A stretch of DNA of 64,000 nt from Clostridium formicaceticum (GCF_001854185.1 NZ_CP017603.1:3348001-3412000), one strand, 5' to 3'. Counted from the first letter of the stretch, positions 7,540 to 16,704 are shown. Numbers and translations are program-made. The notes: generated by a model from the sequence alone, not told the origin.

Positions 7540-9000
7540 CTAGATATTCATTTTTTCCATAATGCTCTTGATAAGGCTTTCAACATACTCTTCTGATAGG
7601 TCTATCCCTTCACTTGTAGTAGGTTGTGCTCCTTTTAAATCTTCCAGTTCTCTGGTACCATAAGCTAATTTTCTTATATTCAATAGGTTCATAGGTCCAA
7701 CGTTGTCTGAAGTTGCACTACCCCCTACAGCGCCGCAACCTAGGGTCAATGCCGGTACAATATTGGTTGTTCCTCCTATACCTCCAAGAGCCCCTGGTGT
7801 GTTTATCAATATTCTTGATACTGGTTTTTTAAGGGCAAATTCTTGAATTAGCGCTTCATTATTTGAGTGGAGGATAAGGGTATGGCCTTTTCCTTCATTC
7901 ATTAGTAGTTCTATGCATCGGTCACATGCCTTTTCCCAATTTTCCTCGCTATAGAATGCAAGAATAGGTGCAAGCTTTTCTCTTGAATAAGGATTGTTTT
8001 TTCCAACGGTTGTTTGTTCTGATATTAATAATTTTGTTCCTGATGGAATACTTAATCCTGCAAGTTCAGCTAGTACCTCTACAGATTTACCTACGATTTG
8101 AGGATTCATGGTGCCGTTTTCTCGTAAGATATATTTCCCTAATTTTAGGGATTCTTCTTCATTCAGGAAATAAGCCTTCTGTCTCTTTAGTTCTGCAACT
8201 ACCTGCTCCTTCATACAGGATTCAACGACAATAGATTGCTCAGAAGCACAGATTACCCCATGATCAAAGGTTTTACTATCTATAATTCGCTTGACTGCTA
8301 GTGCAATATCCGCTGATTTTTCTATAAATGCTGGGCCGTTTCCTGGTCCTACTCCTATGGCTGGTGTTCCTGAGCTATAGGCAGCTTTCACCATAGCTTC
8401 TCCACCAGTTGCTAGGATTAAAGCAGTATCCTTATGCTTCATGAGTTCATTGGTGCCTTCTACTGAAGGAAAGGGCAGACATCCTATGCTATCTTCAGGC
8501 GCCCCAGCTTCTATAGCAGCGTCCTTTAATATCTTTACTGTTTCTAGAATACAGTTTTTAGCACTTGGATGGGGTGAAAATACAATAGCATTTCCTGCCT
8601 TTAATGCAATGATTGCTTTATATATGGTTGTTGATGTGGGGTTTGTTGAAGGAATAAGTGCTGCTATAACACCTACAGGTACCGCTATATCTACTACTTT
8701 GTTTTTTTCATCTCTATTGATGATGCCAACGGTTTTTATATCTTTAATATAGTTGTAGAGGGTTCTGCTGGCAAAGGTATTTTTCAGTACCTTATCTTCC
8801 CAATTACCAAAACCCGTCTCTTCATTTGCTAATTTAGCTAATTTTACAGCTTCTCTTTCTGCTGCCTCCACCATGTTTTTTACAATAGCATCTATTTTTT
8901 CTTGAGAAAACGCTTGTATTTTTTCTTGAGCTTTTTTTGCCTTTGTTATGATGTCTCTGGTTACTTGTATTGCCAGCAAATCTTTATCTAATTTTTCCAT
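7540..9000 (-). CDS. pduP: CoA-acylating aldehyde dehydrogenase (PduP/EutE-like), with encapsulation peptide
   Basis: A 486-residue aldehyde dehydrogenase converting propionaldehyde (or acetaldehyde) plus CoA and NAD+ to acyl-CoA. The catalytic Cys is residue 251 in HGVICASEQS. The NAD-binding segment includes PSTNPTSTTIYKA and ATGGEAMVKAAYSSG. The C-terminal ~20 residues (DLSEEYVESLIKSIMEK) form a predicted amphipathic helix after a Ser/Thr-rich linker, typical of the C-terminal encapsulation peptide of GRM-type aldehyde dehydrogenases. The substrate is inferred from the locus. Confidence 0.92.
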   Translation of the reverse strand: MEKLDKDLLAIQVTRDIITKAKKAQEKIQAFSQEKIDAIVKNMVEAAEREAVKLAKLANEETGFGNWEDKVLKNTFASRTLYNYIKDIKTVGIINRDEKNKVVDIAVPVGVIAALIPSTNPTSTTIYKAIIALKAGNAIVFSPHPSAKNCILETVKILKDAAIEAGAPEDSIGCLPFPSVEGTNELMKHKDTALILATGGEAMVKAAYSSGTPAIGVGPGNGPAFIEKSADIALAVKRIIDSKTFDHGVICASEQSIVVESCMKEQVVAELKRQKAYFLNEEESLKLGKYILRENGTMNPQIVGKSVEVLAELAGLSIPSGTKLLISEQTTVGKNNPYSREKLAPILAFYSEENWEKACDRCIELLMNEGKGHTLILHSNNEALIQEFALKKPVSRILINTPGALGGIGGTTNIVPALTLGCGAVGGSATSDNVGPMNLLNIRKLAYGTRELEDLKGAQPTTSEGIDLSEEYVESLIKSIMEKMNI

Positions 9001-9071
9001 TTAATCAATCTCCCGTCCGTTAAGATTTGAAATCAATAGTTATGTTTCCTTTTACAATGATCAACATAGAA

Positions 9072-9821
9072 CTACTCGCCATATGTAACATTGATTTTAT
9101 TACTATAAATATAATCTCTAGCTAAAGGTGTAATGATTGTTCCTTTTTGAATCACAATTCCACAATCATTTTCAATTCCTTTAAGATCTGTTAGTGTGAC
9201 AATAGAAGATTCAAAGAAGTGCTTGTTTTTAACAGTTGCTTTTTCTTTTTCCAATGGTTGAGGTAGTGATTTATTAAACTGATTTTGAATAGTGCCTTTA
9301 AATTCTTTTGCGTCAATGATTTTTACACCAAAGCTGCTTAAAGTTTCTTCATATTTTAAAAACATTGCATTGTAGAGGGAATTTTTTGAAAGTCCATTGG
9401 AAATATTTATAGGATTCTCAGGAGCATAACTATCTCTTACAGCAATGATTTCTTTATTCATCATCAGAGCCCTTGCTATACCAGTGGTTACCAAATTATC
9501 TGCAATACCAAGAGCAGCTTTCGATAAGGTATTTTTTGTCATTATAGGAATAAGAATAAAACTAGCATGATTTATTGCGCTATCCAACTTATCTATCCTA
9601 TCTATGATATTGCCCTTTAGCTTTTTGATGGATGTCTCATCTAACAGTTTTTTTGCTGCATCCGTCATAACAATGTCATAGCTTATTAACTCAGAGTCTG
9701 ATAGTGTATCTAATAAGATTTCTACATTTACGGTGCCGCCACTAATAAATAACAGCAGGCGTTTATTGATGAGGGGGAGTATTTCTGCAACAATACTCTT
9801 GATTATTTTTTCTATATTCAC
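9072..9821 (-). CDS. BMC-associated flavoprotein
   Basis: A 249-residue protein with a flavoprotein (PF02441-like) fold: LLLFISGGTVN near residue 22 and IPIMTKNTLSKAALGIADNL near 92, the pattern that binds FMN in this family. The first ~18 residues (MNIEKIIKSIVAEILPLI) form an amphipathic helix that looks like an encapsulation peptide. Such flavoproteins are regular members of glycyl-radical and propanediol BMC loci, where their reaction is not established. It is followed closely by the dehydrogenase gene (71-base gap) and preceded by eutJ (14-base gap). Confidence 0.8.
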   Translation of the reverse strand: MNIEKIIKSIVAEILPLINKRLLLFISGGTVNVEILLDTLSDSELISYDIVMTDAAKKLLDETSIKKLKGNIIDRIDKLDSAINHASFILIPIMTKNTLSKAALGIADNLVTTGIARALMMNKEIIAVRDSYAPENPINISNGLSKNSLYNAMFLKYEETLSSFGVKIIDAKEFKGTIQNQFNKSLPQPLEKEKATVKNKHFFESSIVTLTDLKGIENDCGIVIQKGTIITPLARDYIYSNKINVTYGE

Positions 9822-9835
9822 AAATTCACCTCGTT

Positions 9836-10663
9836 TTAGCTAACAGACATGGAAATACCAATAGGGGTTACAAGCAATGGATTATAGGGTTTTATGGTCT
9901 CTATGCCTATATATTTTTCGAAGACCTTTTCAATACCATCAAGACAGCAGGTTCCTCCTACTAGGTAAATCCGTTCTATGTCAAATCCAGTAATACTTTT
10001 TAAAACGATATCGGCCATTTTTTCAACGACTGGTCTTACAACAGGAAAAACCTTATGATAATTTTTAGGATCTAGTTTGAATTTCTCTGCTTCCTCAAAG
10101 GATATGCCATAGTTTCCTGCTACAACCAAGGTAAGATGTGTTCCTCCAGTTGGTTCATCCACCGATAAAGTAACCTGCCCCTTTTCTATGATAGAGATCC
10201 CTGTTGTTCCACCACCAACATCAACAACTGCACCGTTATCTATATTTAGTACTCTGGCTGCTGCTTCAGGCTCGTCGACGACATTTATCACCTCAAAGCC
10301 ACAGCTTTCAACTACATTTGTGATCACTTTAATATTTCCTGTGCTTATTCCTGGCGGTATAGCTGTTGCTGCATAACAAAGCTGTTTATTGATTCTTTTT
10401 TCGACTTTTTCCTTAAGGCCATGAACAATGTCAACTGCTTTTATATAATCTACCACGATGCCATCTTTAACCACGTTGGCAGACTGCATTGCTCCTATAA
10501 TAGGACGATTCTTTTTATCTAAAACAGTAAGAACGATATTGGAGGTTCCTAAATCTACCCCCACCTTGATATCATCACAAATTTCTATTGGGAGATGTTC
10601 AGTATCACCTTTAATCATCTTTTCTTCTGTTGCTTTTACGATAGCATTGGCTTTTTCCAACAT
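9836..10663 (-). CDS. eutJ: EutJ-like Hsp70/actin-fold protein
   Basis: The protein is 275 residues from the ATG at 10663. Actin/Hsp70-type phosphate loops are visible: VGVDLGTSNIVLTVLD near residue 33 and VVDVGGGTTGISII near 165, plus an adenosine-loop VGGTCCLDG near the end. EutJ-like proteins are proposed chaperones for BMC enzymes. A GTG at 10672 would extend it three codons, but AGG of AGGTGATC is best spaced to the ATG. It overlaps the end of pduL by a few bases or abuts it, suggesting translational coupling. Confidence 0.88.
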   Translation of the reverse strand: MLEKANAIVKATEEKMIKGDTEHLPIEICDDIKVGVDLGTSNIVLTVLDKKNRPIIGAMQSANVVKDGIVVDYIKAVDIVHGLKEKVEKRINKQLCYAATAIPPGISTGNIKVITNVVESCGFEVINVVDEPEAAARVLNIDNGAVVDVGGGTTGISIIEKGQVTLSVDEPTGGTHLTLVVAGNYGISFEEAEKFKLDPKNYHKVFPVVRPVVEKMADIVLKSITGFDIERIYLVGGTCCLDGIEKVFEKYIGIETIKPYNPLLVTPIGISMSVS

Positions 10664-10668
10664 CACGA

Positions 10669-11322
10669 TCACCTAGTTTTTCCAATGATTCTCACTAAAT
10701 CATTATTTTTAACTTCAGCTGCATTGGCCTCATCTGTATCTAGATGTAATTCTAATGCCGAATTTTCAGTAGCTCTTACCAATACGTTGCTGAATACAAC
10801 TTTTTTCTCCCCTACAGTTTCTACATCTACGAAGGCGCCATCTTCTATGCCAAACCTTTCAATATCTTCAAGCGGCATATGGATATGTCGTTGTGCACAT
10901 ATTACTTTTTCTTTTAAAACCGTCATGCCCTTCGGCCCAATGACACAAAGACTGGCGGAAGCTTCTAAATCACCAGAACTTCTTACCGGAGGCTTTATAC
11001 CTAAGCTATAGGCATCTGTTCTGGATAACTCAATCTGACTACTTTTTCTTATGGGACCGAGAATTCTAACTTTCGTAAAACATCCTTTAGGACCAGCAAT
11101 ACACACGGTTTCCTCCGCTGCAAATTGACCTGGCTGTTTTAATTTATTTTTAACTGTAAGTTCATATCCTTTGCCAAATAAAATTTCTAAATCTTCCTGG
11201 CTAATATGCATATGTCTATTAGATATACCTATTTCTATACATAAGCTTCTATCTTTAATTTCTGATTTTTTAAGGATTTCGGCTACAATATCTCCAATAA
11301 GTGTATTATCCTGTTTCATCAT
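10669..11322 (-). CDS. pduL: PduL-type phosphate propanoyltransferase
   Basis: A 217-residue phosphotransacylase converting acyl-CoA to acyl-phosphate and returning CoA inside the compartment. Two PduL beta-barrel domains carry the zinc-binding histidines: NRHMHIS (first), QRHIHMP (second) and [11 protein letters not shown] near the C-terminus. The N-terminal segment ([15 protein letters not shown]) could be an encapsulation helix. GAGGGTG precedes the ATG at 11322. Acyl-phosphate would leave to yield ATP via a kinase that is not in this window. Confidence 0.93.
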   Translation of the reverse strand: MMKQDNTLIGDIVAEILKKSEIKDRSLCIEIGISNRHMHISQEDLEILFGKGYELTVKNKLKQPGQFAAEETVCIAGPKGCFTKVRILGPIRKSSQIELSRTDAYSLGIKPPVRSSGDLEASASLCVIGPKGMTVLKEKVICAQRHIHMPLEDIERFGIEDGAFVDVETVGEKKVVFSNVLVRATENSALELHLDTDEANAAEVKNNDLVRIIGKTR

Positions 11323-11353
11323 TTATATCACCCTCAGTTTTTCTCTTTGTAAT

Positions 11354-11524
11354 TTATACACCAACTTCGAGGCTGTCCTTTTTTTCTAGAACACAGTGGA
11401 TCACTGCATAAATTGCACAGACTATTTTTGTTTTTTTCTCTACTTTTGTATCATCTGTTTTTTCATTTTTATTTTGAAATTTTTCTTTGTTATTTAAGAT
11501 GATTTTCTTTTCTATCTCTATCTT
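11354..11524 (-). other. Out-of-frame continuation of the extended BMC-H gene
   Basis: Starting at codon AAG (11524-11522), 56 sense codons in the second frame encode a lysine-rich linker then a hydrophobic, two-Cys tail (KIVCAIYAVIHCVLEKKD) ending in TAA. The composition looks coding: a charged linker followed by an ordered segment, and no stop for 56 codons in AT-rich DNA. There is no start codon with a ribosome site of its own, so translation would have to come from the upstream frame through the A9 run. Confidence 0.6.
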
Positions 11525-11964
11525 TTTTTTTCACCATCATCGTCATTAGTAGCATCATCAGTTTTTAAAAAAGTTTTTTCAACTATATCACTAGCTGCTA
11601 TCATTTCTTTTGCATCGGATATATTGATATATTGTTTTTCATCTATTTCACAAAAGTCTTTGCTGTCTTCGTTTTCAGGGATGCTTGTCTTCGTTTTTAT
11701 CATACTTTCTATTCCTTCTGCAGGTCTTGGAATAATCAGTGTGGCTAGTACTTGACTTATTTTTGAAGCACTTATCTTTGCCGCATCAATTGCTGATTTA
11801 ACTGCTCCTATATTGCCTTGAACCTTCACAGTTACTAAACCACCTGTGGATAGTTCATATCCTATCAATTGAACATTGGCTGATTTTACACATACATCTG
11901 CAGCTTCTATTGCTCCAGTCATCCCTATTACTTCAATAAGACCAAGGGCTTGGTTATCCATCAT
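11518..11964 (-). CDS. BMC-H shell protein with C-terminal extension (zero-frame product)
   Basis: The N-terminal ~92 residues are a canonical BMC-H domain (ALGLIEVIGMTGAIEAADVC, later IIPRP). They are followed by an acidic ~55-residue extension ending at a TAG directly after a run of nine As (11523-11531). Reading the A run with one extra or two fewer bases opens a frame that continues 55 codons to a TAA at 11354-11356. That end would leave a normal 31-base gap to pduL instead of 195 bases. PduK is the closest named analogue because of the extension. The frame could be a real truncation, a sequencing error in the homopolymer, or programmed slippage. Confidence 0.85.
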   Translation of the reverse strand: MMDNQALGLIEVIGMTGAIEAADVCVKSANVQLIGYELSTGGLVTVKVQGNIGAVKSAIDAAKISASKISQVLATLIIPRPAEGIESMIKTKTSIPENEDSKDFCEIDEKQYINISDAKEMIAASDIVEKTFLKTDDATNDDDGEKKR

Positions 11965-12031
11965 AAACCCTCCCTTTTTAAGTTTAAGTTTTAAAATTTC
12001 TTTTGTTTTTTAGAACACCCTCATAAACATA

Positions 12032-12096
12032 CGCCTATGAAGTTTAATATACGAAAGGTGAAATTCTTTAGGCACAGTATATTAAACTTCAAGGCG
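12032..12096 (-). repeat. Long inverted repeat between the pduB-like and extended BMC-H genes
   Basis: Arms 12032-12052 and 12077-12096 pair over about 19 positions, with one extra base in the left arm, around a 24-base loop. It sits in the only large gap of the shell operon besides the one after the BMC-H gene. There is no T-run, so it is not a standard terminator. It may be an mRNA-processing or stability hairpin that separates abundant shell proteins (pduA, pduB) from less abundant ones. Confidence 0.65.
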
Positions 12097-12136
12097 AAAA
12101 ATATAGCTTTATCTTAAGGCATGTACTGAAATCATC

Positions 12137-13009
12137 TTAAATATATGGCTGTGTAGTAGAAGTAGGATTTTGCCCCATAGACCTTAGTATACTCATCCCC
12201 ACTTCTCGTGCTGCAATAATGGATTGTCTAACAGCTCCAGAATCTCCAGAGATCACGATAATAAATTCATTTGAATGAGCTGTACCAACACTCGGACTTG
12301 AATAGGATAAAAGGTCTACGTTGGCAGTTTTGAGGGCAGTGTCTGACATCACTAAACCCACTGCAGCTGGTGCCCCAACAATTAATCCAAAAGCTTTTCC
12401 TATAGGGGCATTAAAAGCTTTTTCTAAAGCTAAGCTGGCTCTAGCACTATATTGAAATTCAAGATGTCCTGCATCACAGCCATAAACATCACCAAAGGTT
12501 CTATCTAATTCCTTTAAAGCAACTTCAACAGCTCTTCTTGCATCTGATACATCTTCAGCTGCAAGTACGATAAGACAACCATGGCCGGCACCACCTTTTG
12601 TATCTCTTGCAAGTTCTACAGAGACAATCTCTGTATTTGTAGCTTTTACGGCTTCGTCTGCTGCCATAATTTGTGGTCCTGCACCTGTTCTTCCGCTAAT
12701 AATGCCAATGGATCTATATTTGGGATCCATTCCCATTTTTTCATGAAGATGTCTATCTAAATTGGCGATAACCAAACCAACAGTATCTCCAATTGCACAT
12801 CCTACATATTCAGTAATAGCAGGGGAATCATTTACCACATTCATGCTCCTTTCTTGCTGTATAGCGTCACTTTTCTTTTCTTCTTTTACTTCTGCTTTAG
12901 GCTCTAGAACCTCAGATTCAGGGCTGTTTTGTAAATTTGCATCTGGATTTTGACCATTTATACTTTTTTTTATTTCCTCCAGAACCCTATCAATGATATA
13001 TTGATCCAT
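12137..13009 (-). CDS. pduB: BMC-T shell protein, PduB-like
   Basis: A 290-residue tandem-domain shell protein. The first BMC domain includes GTVGLVIA-like DTVGLVIANLD and RSIGIISGRTGAGPQIMAADE; the second includes GKAFGLIVGAPAAVGLVMSDTA. The first ~16 residues (DQYIIDRVLEEIKKSI) form an amphipathic helix followed by an acidic, low-complexity linker to about residue 60. In PduB this N-terminus is known to connect the shell with the enzyme core. It follows the pduA-like gene by 20 bases, with a good ribosome site (GAGGTGAAATC). Confidence 0.92.
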   Translation of the reverse strand: MDQYIIDRVLEEIKKSINGQNPDANLQNSPESEVLEPKAEVKEEKKSDAIQQERSMNVVNDSPAITEYVGCAIGDTVGLVIANLDRHLHEKMGMDPKYRSIGIISGRTGAGPQIMAADEAVKATNTEIVSVELARDTKGGAGHGCLIVLAAEDVSDARRAVEVALKELDRTFGDVYGCDAGHLEFQYSARASLALEKAFNAPIGKAFGLIVGAPAAVGLVMSDTALKTANVDLLSYSSPSVGTAHSNEFIIVISGDSGAVRQSIIAAREVGMSILRSMGQNPTSTTQPYI

Positions 13010-13029
13010 GATTTCACCTCAATTTTAAA

Positions 13030-13311
13030 CTATTTAGATAATTGTGGTAGTATTTTTTCAACATCTGTATGTGGTCTTGGAATCACATGTACTGAAATAA
13101 CCTCTCCGACTCTTTTGGCAGATGCAACACCAGCATCTGTTGCTGCTTTCACAGCACCTACGTCTCCTCTTACCATAACAGCTACTAATCCTGAACCAAC
13201 TTTTTCATAACCGATTAATGCTACGTTTGCAGCCTTAACCATTGAATCCGCAGCTTCTATTGCGCCTACTAAACCTTTTGTCTCTATCATACCTAATGCT
13301 TCTTGTCCCAT
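13030..13311 (-). CDS. pduA: BMC-H hexameric shell protein, PduA/PduJ-like
   Basis: A 93-residue single BMC-domain protein, first gene of the shell/core operon. It is very close in pattern to PduA/Pdu[22 protein letters not shown], the pore-lining [20 protein letters not shown] and the edge Lys/Arg motif [15 protein letters not shown]. It will form the main facets of the shell. The start has GGAGGTGCCGTT directly upstream. Confidence 0.96.
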   Translation of the reverse strand: MGQEALGMIETKGLVGAIEAADSMVKAANVALIGYEKVGSGLVAVMVRGDVGAVKAATDAGVASAKRVGEVISVHVIPRPHTDVEKILPQLSK

Positions 13312-13360
13312 AACGGCACCTCCATAAATTTTGTATTATTTTCTTTTGTAATTATGCTTT

Positions 13361-13460
13361 ATTATAAATAAATTCTATTATTAAACAGGGCATCTTTTCT
13401 TGACTATATTGACTGGATATTGTACTATATAGACTAAATATTATTGTATTATTTTGATTT
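13361..13460 (-). promoter_or_regulatory. Promoter and repeated activator element of the shell/core operon
   Basis: On the minus strand the -10 is TATAAT (13361-13366) and a weak -35 CTGTTT lies at 13383-13388 (16-base spacing). A 59-bp block at 13402-13460 matches the block at 19394-19452 at 47 of 59 positions without gaps. The spacing from block to -35 to -10 is identical in both places. Within the block TATTGTACT, TATTGACT and TATTGTATT recur, as expected for an AraC-type activator at a promoter with a poor -35. The response regulator at 14821 is the obvious candidate. Region 13461-13528 should hold the divergent promoter of the sensor kinase; I do not see a clear one. Confidence 0.75.
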
Positions 13461-13528
13461 TATTGCAATTTATCAAAAAATTCCTTAAAAAAATTCTATC
13501 GTTTGTAACTACAAAGGGAGACTTCATC

Positions 13529-14728
13529 ATGCATTTATTAGATAATTTTAAAGTAGATATAAAAACCCTGACGGATATTCAAAGCAGATTAGCAAAATTA
13601 GTGGATGTCCCTACCATTATCGTAGATCCCAAAGGCAATCCTGTTAGTGAAATAAGTAATTTTACCCCCTTCTGCAAGCTCATTCGTTCTTCTCCAAAAG
13701 GTTCTAAAAAATGTATAGCTTGTGATGCTGAGGCCGGTCTTATCGCTGTAGAAAAGAAAACCCCCAGGACCTATACTTGTCATGCTGGACTGATAGATTG
13801 TGTTTCGCCGATTATTGTGAATGGTCATTTTTTAGGCTCTGTATTGGGAGGACAAGTTTTAATTGATGGGGAACAAACAAGAGATGCTATTGATATCAAA
13901 GGAATTTCTAAGAAATTTGAAATACCTATAGATCTGCTAGAAAAATCCCTTGAATTTATTCCAGTGGTTTCTCGCGAATACTTACAAAATTATGTAGACT
14001 TTTATAACTTTCTTGCCAATCAGATAGCACAAATGGGCATTCATAGATTGACGCAAGAAAAACTGTTAAAAGAAAGCAGGGAAAAGCTTCAATTGGAACA
14101 ACAAGCTAAAAAAATGGAATTAAAAACAATTCGTGCTCAAATCCATCCTCATTTTCTCTTCAACACTTTAAATACAATTGCTAGAATGGCGTTAATTGAG
14201 GATGCACCAAAAACTGAAGAGCTAATTTATCAGCTTTCGAATTTATTAAGGTATAACTTAAAAAATGTAGAGGATTTACCTCGAATAAGGGACGAGATTA
14301 CGAATATTAAAAGATATCTTTCTATTCAAACCTTCAGATACAGCGATCGAATAAGTTATGAAATAGATATAGATGAATCCATAATGGAATATAGAATTCC
14401 TTCCATGATCTTACAGCCCATCGTAGAAAACTCTATGATTCATGGACTTGAACCTAAAAAAGAAGGGGGAAAAATAACCATTACAGGAAAGTTTCTATCC
14501 GATAAAGACTTATTAATTAAGGTAAGTGATGATGGAAGAGGTATTGGCCCTAAGTTGCTTCATACACTAAACAGTTTAAGTGATATGCCTAATGACCATG
14601 CAGGTATTGGTATTAAAAATACCAGTGATAGAATTCGGCATCATTTTGGTAAATCCTATAGTATAAAAATAGAAAGTGAATTAGATAGCTTCACCACAGT
14701 ATACATCCATATTCCACGCATTAGATAG
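13529..14728 (+). CDS. PocR-domain sensor histidine kinase
   Basis: The protein has 400 residues from the ATG at 13529 (AAAGGGAG eight bases upstream; a TTG at 13454 lacks a ribosome site). Residues ~15-180 are a PocR ligand-sensing domain with the conserved Cys-rich stretch SKKCIACDAEAG and YTCHAGLIDCVSPI. Residues ~215-400 are a LytS/YesM-type kinase: HPHFLFNTLNTIARM with the phospho-His, LQPIVENSMIHG and DDGRGIG ATP-binding motifs. No membrane segment is present, so it senses a cytoplasmic ligand, probably the diol. It is paired with the regulator at 14821 and lies between the two BMC operons. Confidence 0.9.
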   Translation: MHLLDNFKVDIKTLTDIQSRLAKLVDVPTIIVDPKGNPVSEISNFTPFCKLIRSSPKGSKKCIACDAEAGLIAVEKKTPRTYTCHAGLIDCVSPIIVNGHFLGSVLGGQVLIDGEQTRDAIDIKGISKKFEIPIDLLEKSLEFIPVVSREYLQNYVDFYNFLANQIAQMGIHRLTQEKLLKESREKLQLEQQAKKMELKTIRAQIHPHFLFNTLNTIARMALIEDAPKTEELIYQLSNLLRYNLKNVEDLPRIRDEITNIKRYLSIQTFRYSDRISYEIDIDESIMEYRIPSMILQPIVENSMIHGLEPKKEGGKITITGKFLSDKDLLIKVSDDGRGIGPKLLHTLNSLSDMPNDHAGIGIKNTSDRIRHHFGKSYSIKIESELDSFTTVYIHIPRIR

Positions 14729-14820
14729 TTTGACTAAATTTTTAGTAGGCTTTATCCTTTAAGTCTCATTTTATAAAACTTTTGGAAAGTAGTAAGCACC
14801 TGTTTTAGGAGGTTATTCAA

Positions 14821-15558
14821 GTGTACAAACTTATGATTGTTGAAGATGAACCTATTGAAAGAAAAGCATTAAGAATGATACTAAGTAGACATTTTTTCAA
14901 TTTGGATATTGTAGAAGATGCAAAAAATGGGATAGAAGCGGTAGATTTGGCTAAAATCTATAAGCCAGATATTATACTTATGGATATTAAGATGCCTGAA
15001 AATACTGGACTTGAAGCTCAAAAAAGAATTATTAAATTTTTACCAGAGGTAAAAACCATCGTATTGACAGCCTATAGTGATTTTAACTATGCCCAGGAAG
15101 CGATTAAAAGCGGTGCAGTAGATTATCTGCTAAAGCCAGCTAATGCAGGTGATATAAAGACTGCTGTAGAAAAAGCGATTGCTTCTATACAAAATAAAGA
15201 ATCATTAAAAACAAATCACCCCCAGCCCATAGATGTTTCAGAAAATGTTTTGGAGGCTGCAATGTCTTATATAGAAAAGAACTTTACTGAAAAAATAACC
15301 CTTGATACAGTAGCCAATTTCGTACATTTACACCCTCAATATTTTAGTAAATATTTTAAAAAAAATTTAGGCATCACCTTTACAGATTATATTGCAAAAT
15401 TAAGAATTGAAAAAGCTAAAAATCTTATGATTCATCCAGAAAAAACCATCGCGCAAGTAGCTTTAGAGGTTGGCTACACTGACCCTGCATATTTTAGCAA
15501 GGTTTTTCTAAAATATGAACAACAATCTCCCTATAAATATAAAAGGAACAACATCTAA
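14821..15558 (+). CDS. AraC-type response regulator of the BMC locus
   Basis: A 245-residue protein: receiver domain ~1-125 with IVEDEPIERK, phospho-acceptor Asp in DIILMDIKMPE and Lys in LLKPA; AraC DNA-binding domain ~145-245 (TLDTVANFVHLHPQYFSKYFKK, then IAQVALEVGYTDPAYFSKVF). The GTG start is preceded by AGGAGG. It pairs with the PocR kinase and probably binds the shared element at 13402-13460 and 19394-19452. A PocR kinase plus regulator is the usual control pair of GRM3-type loci. Confidence 0.92.
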   Translation: MYKLMIVEDEPIERKALRMILSRHFFNLDIVEDAKNGIEAVDLAKIYKPDIILMDIKMPENTGLEAQKRIIKFLPEVKTIVLTAYSDFNYAQEAIKSGAVDYLLKPANAGDIKTAVEKAIASIQNKESLKTNHPQPIDVSENVLEAAMSYIEKNFTEKITLDTVANFVHLHPQYFSKYFKKNLGITFTDYIAKLRIEKAKNLMIHPEKTIAQVALEVGYTDPAYFSKVFLKYEQQSPYKYKRNNI

Positions 15559-15680
15559 AATGCAGATATTCAAGTTAGAATCTTGAATTATACCTATAAA
15601 ATTTTACAGGGTTATTGGTTGAAATTACCATAAATAAAAAAATGTATAGTTTAAACCGATTAGGTTAGCTATCTATAAAA

Positions 15681-15731
15681 AAAAAGATAATCTTAAAAAT
15701 AAAAATATAAGTTTTTTAAGATTATCTTTTT
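15681..15731. terminator. Bidirectional terminator between regulator and activase genes
   Basis: A 19-bp perfect stem (15681-15699 with 15713-15731) flanked by A- and T-runs. It can end transcripts from both converging genes. The rest of 15559-15744 shows nothing else. Confidence 0.85.
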
Positions 15732-15744
15732 ATTTTGCTACTCA

Positions 15745-16677
15745 CTAACTGATGCCACCAATTTTACATGACAGACCGCAGACTTCTATAGCCTTTTTTA
15801 AAGACATCATATGATCCTTCTTAGGGCTTTCGACTCCCTTCATCTGATATTCATGGCCTAAATATTCGTATTTGCTTTGCCCCAAACGATGATAAGGAAG
15901 AATATGTATTTCCTCAACCACCCCAAGACTACGGGCAAAGGCAGCAATCGCTTCAACATCCCCAATGCTGTCGTTAAAGTTTGGAATAATGGGAATTCGT
16001 ACAATTACTTGAAGACCAGCTGCTGCAATTGTTTTACAATTCTTTAATATGATTTCGTTTGTTTGGCCGATATAGGCTTGATGTTTATGGGAATCCATAT
16101 GTTTAATATCTAGTAATACTAAATCTACCCAAGGCAATACGCTTTTTAAGGCATCTTCACTTGCATAGGCTGTAGTCTCTATAGCTGTGTGCCAACCCTT
16201 TACTTTGCAAGCTTTTAATAATTCTTCTGTGAATTCAGGCTGTGCTAGTGGTTCTCCTCCTGAAAGGGTAATTCCTCCGCCGGAGCGTCTATAATGGATG
16301 GTATCCTTTTCTAGTTCAGCTACCACCTCTTCTACTGTTTGAATGGCGCCTGCCATATTTAATGCATTGCAATAGCAAACTTCAACACACTTTCCGCATT
16401 GATTGCATTTACTGTGGTTAATTCTGCTGGAAAGATGAAAATCAATGGCTCCAGTAGGACAAACCTTCAAACATTGCTTACAGTCCATACAGTTTTTTGA
16501 CATATACATTAACTGTAGATTTTTTGGTTGTGACTCTGGATTGCTGCACCATCTACAGGATAATGGACAGCCTTTTAGAAATACAATGGTACGAATTCCT
16601 GGCCCATCATGTAAAGAAAATCGCTGAAGATCGAAAACCGTTCCCTTTACTTTTAGTTTTAATTGATTGATTGTCAC
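15745..16677 (-). CDS. Glycyl radical enzyme activase (radical SAM)
   Basis: A 310-residue PFL-activase-family enzyme that uses SAM and a 4Fe-4S cluster to place the glycyl radical on the dehydratase. The radical SAM motif is CPLSCRWC near residue 37-44. Two ferredoxin-type clusters follow (CMDCKQCLKVCP and CNQCGKCVEVC), as in activases of diol/choline-type enzymes. The GxIRxxxF and SGGEPL motifs are present. The GTG start (16677) has AAGGGGGG seven bases upstream. It is second in the operon, behind a strong hairpin, so less of it than of the dehydratase is probably made. Confidence 0.95.
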   Translation of the reverse strand: MTINQLKLKVKGTVFDLQRFSLHDGPGIRTIVFLKGCPLSCRWCSNPESQPKNLQLMYMSKNCMDCKQCLKVCPTGAIDFHLSSRINHSKCNQCGKCVEVCYCNALNMAGAIQTVEEVVAELEKDTIHYRRSGGGITLSGGEPLAQPEFTEELLKACKVKGWHTAIETTAYASEDALKSVLPWVDLVLLDIKHMDSHKHQAYIGQTNEIILKNCKTIAAAGLQVIVRIPIIPNFNDSIGDVEAIAAFARSLGVVEEIHILPYHRLGQSKYEYLGHEYQMKGVESPKKDHMMSLKKAIEVCGLSCKIGGIS

Positions 16678-16704
16678 TTGTTTTCCCCCCTTCTATCATT
16701 TTGT

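Noticed and set aside
8441-8752. Plus-strand reading frame opposite the aldehyde dehydrogenase gene
   Set aside because: Antisense of a strongly conserved gene, without a ribosome site or family resemblance.
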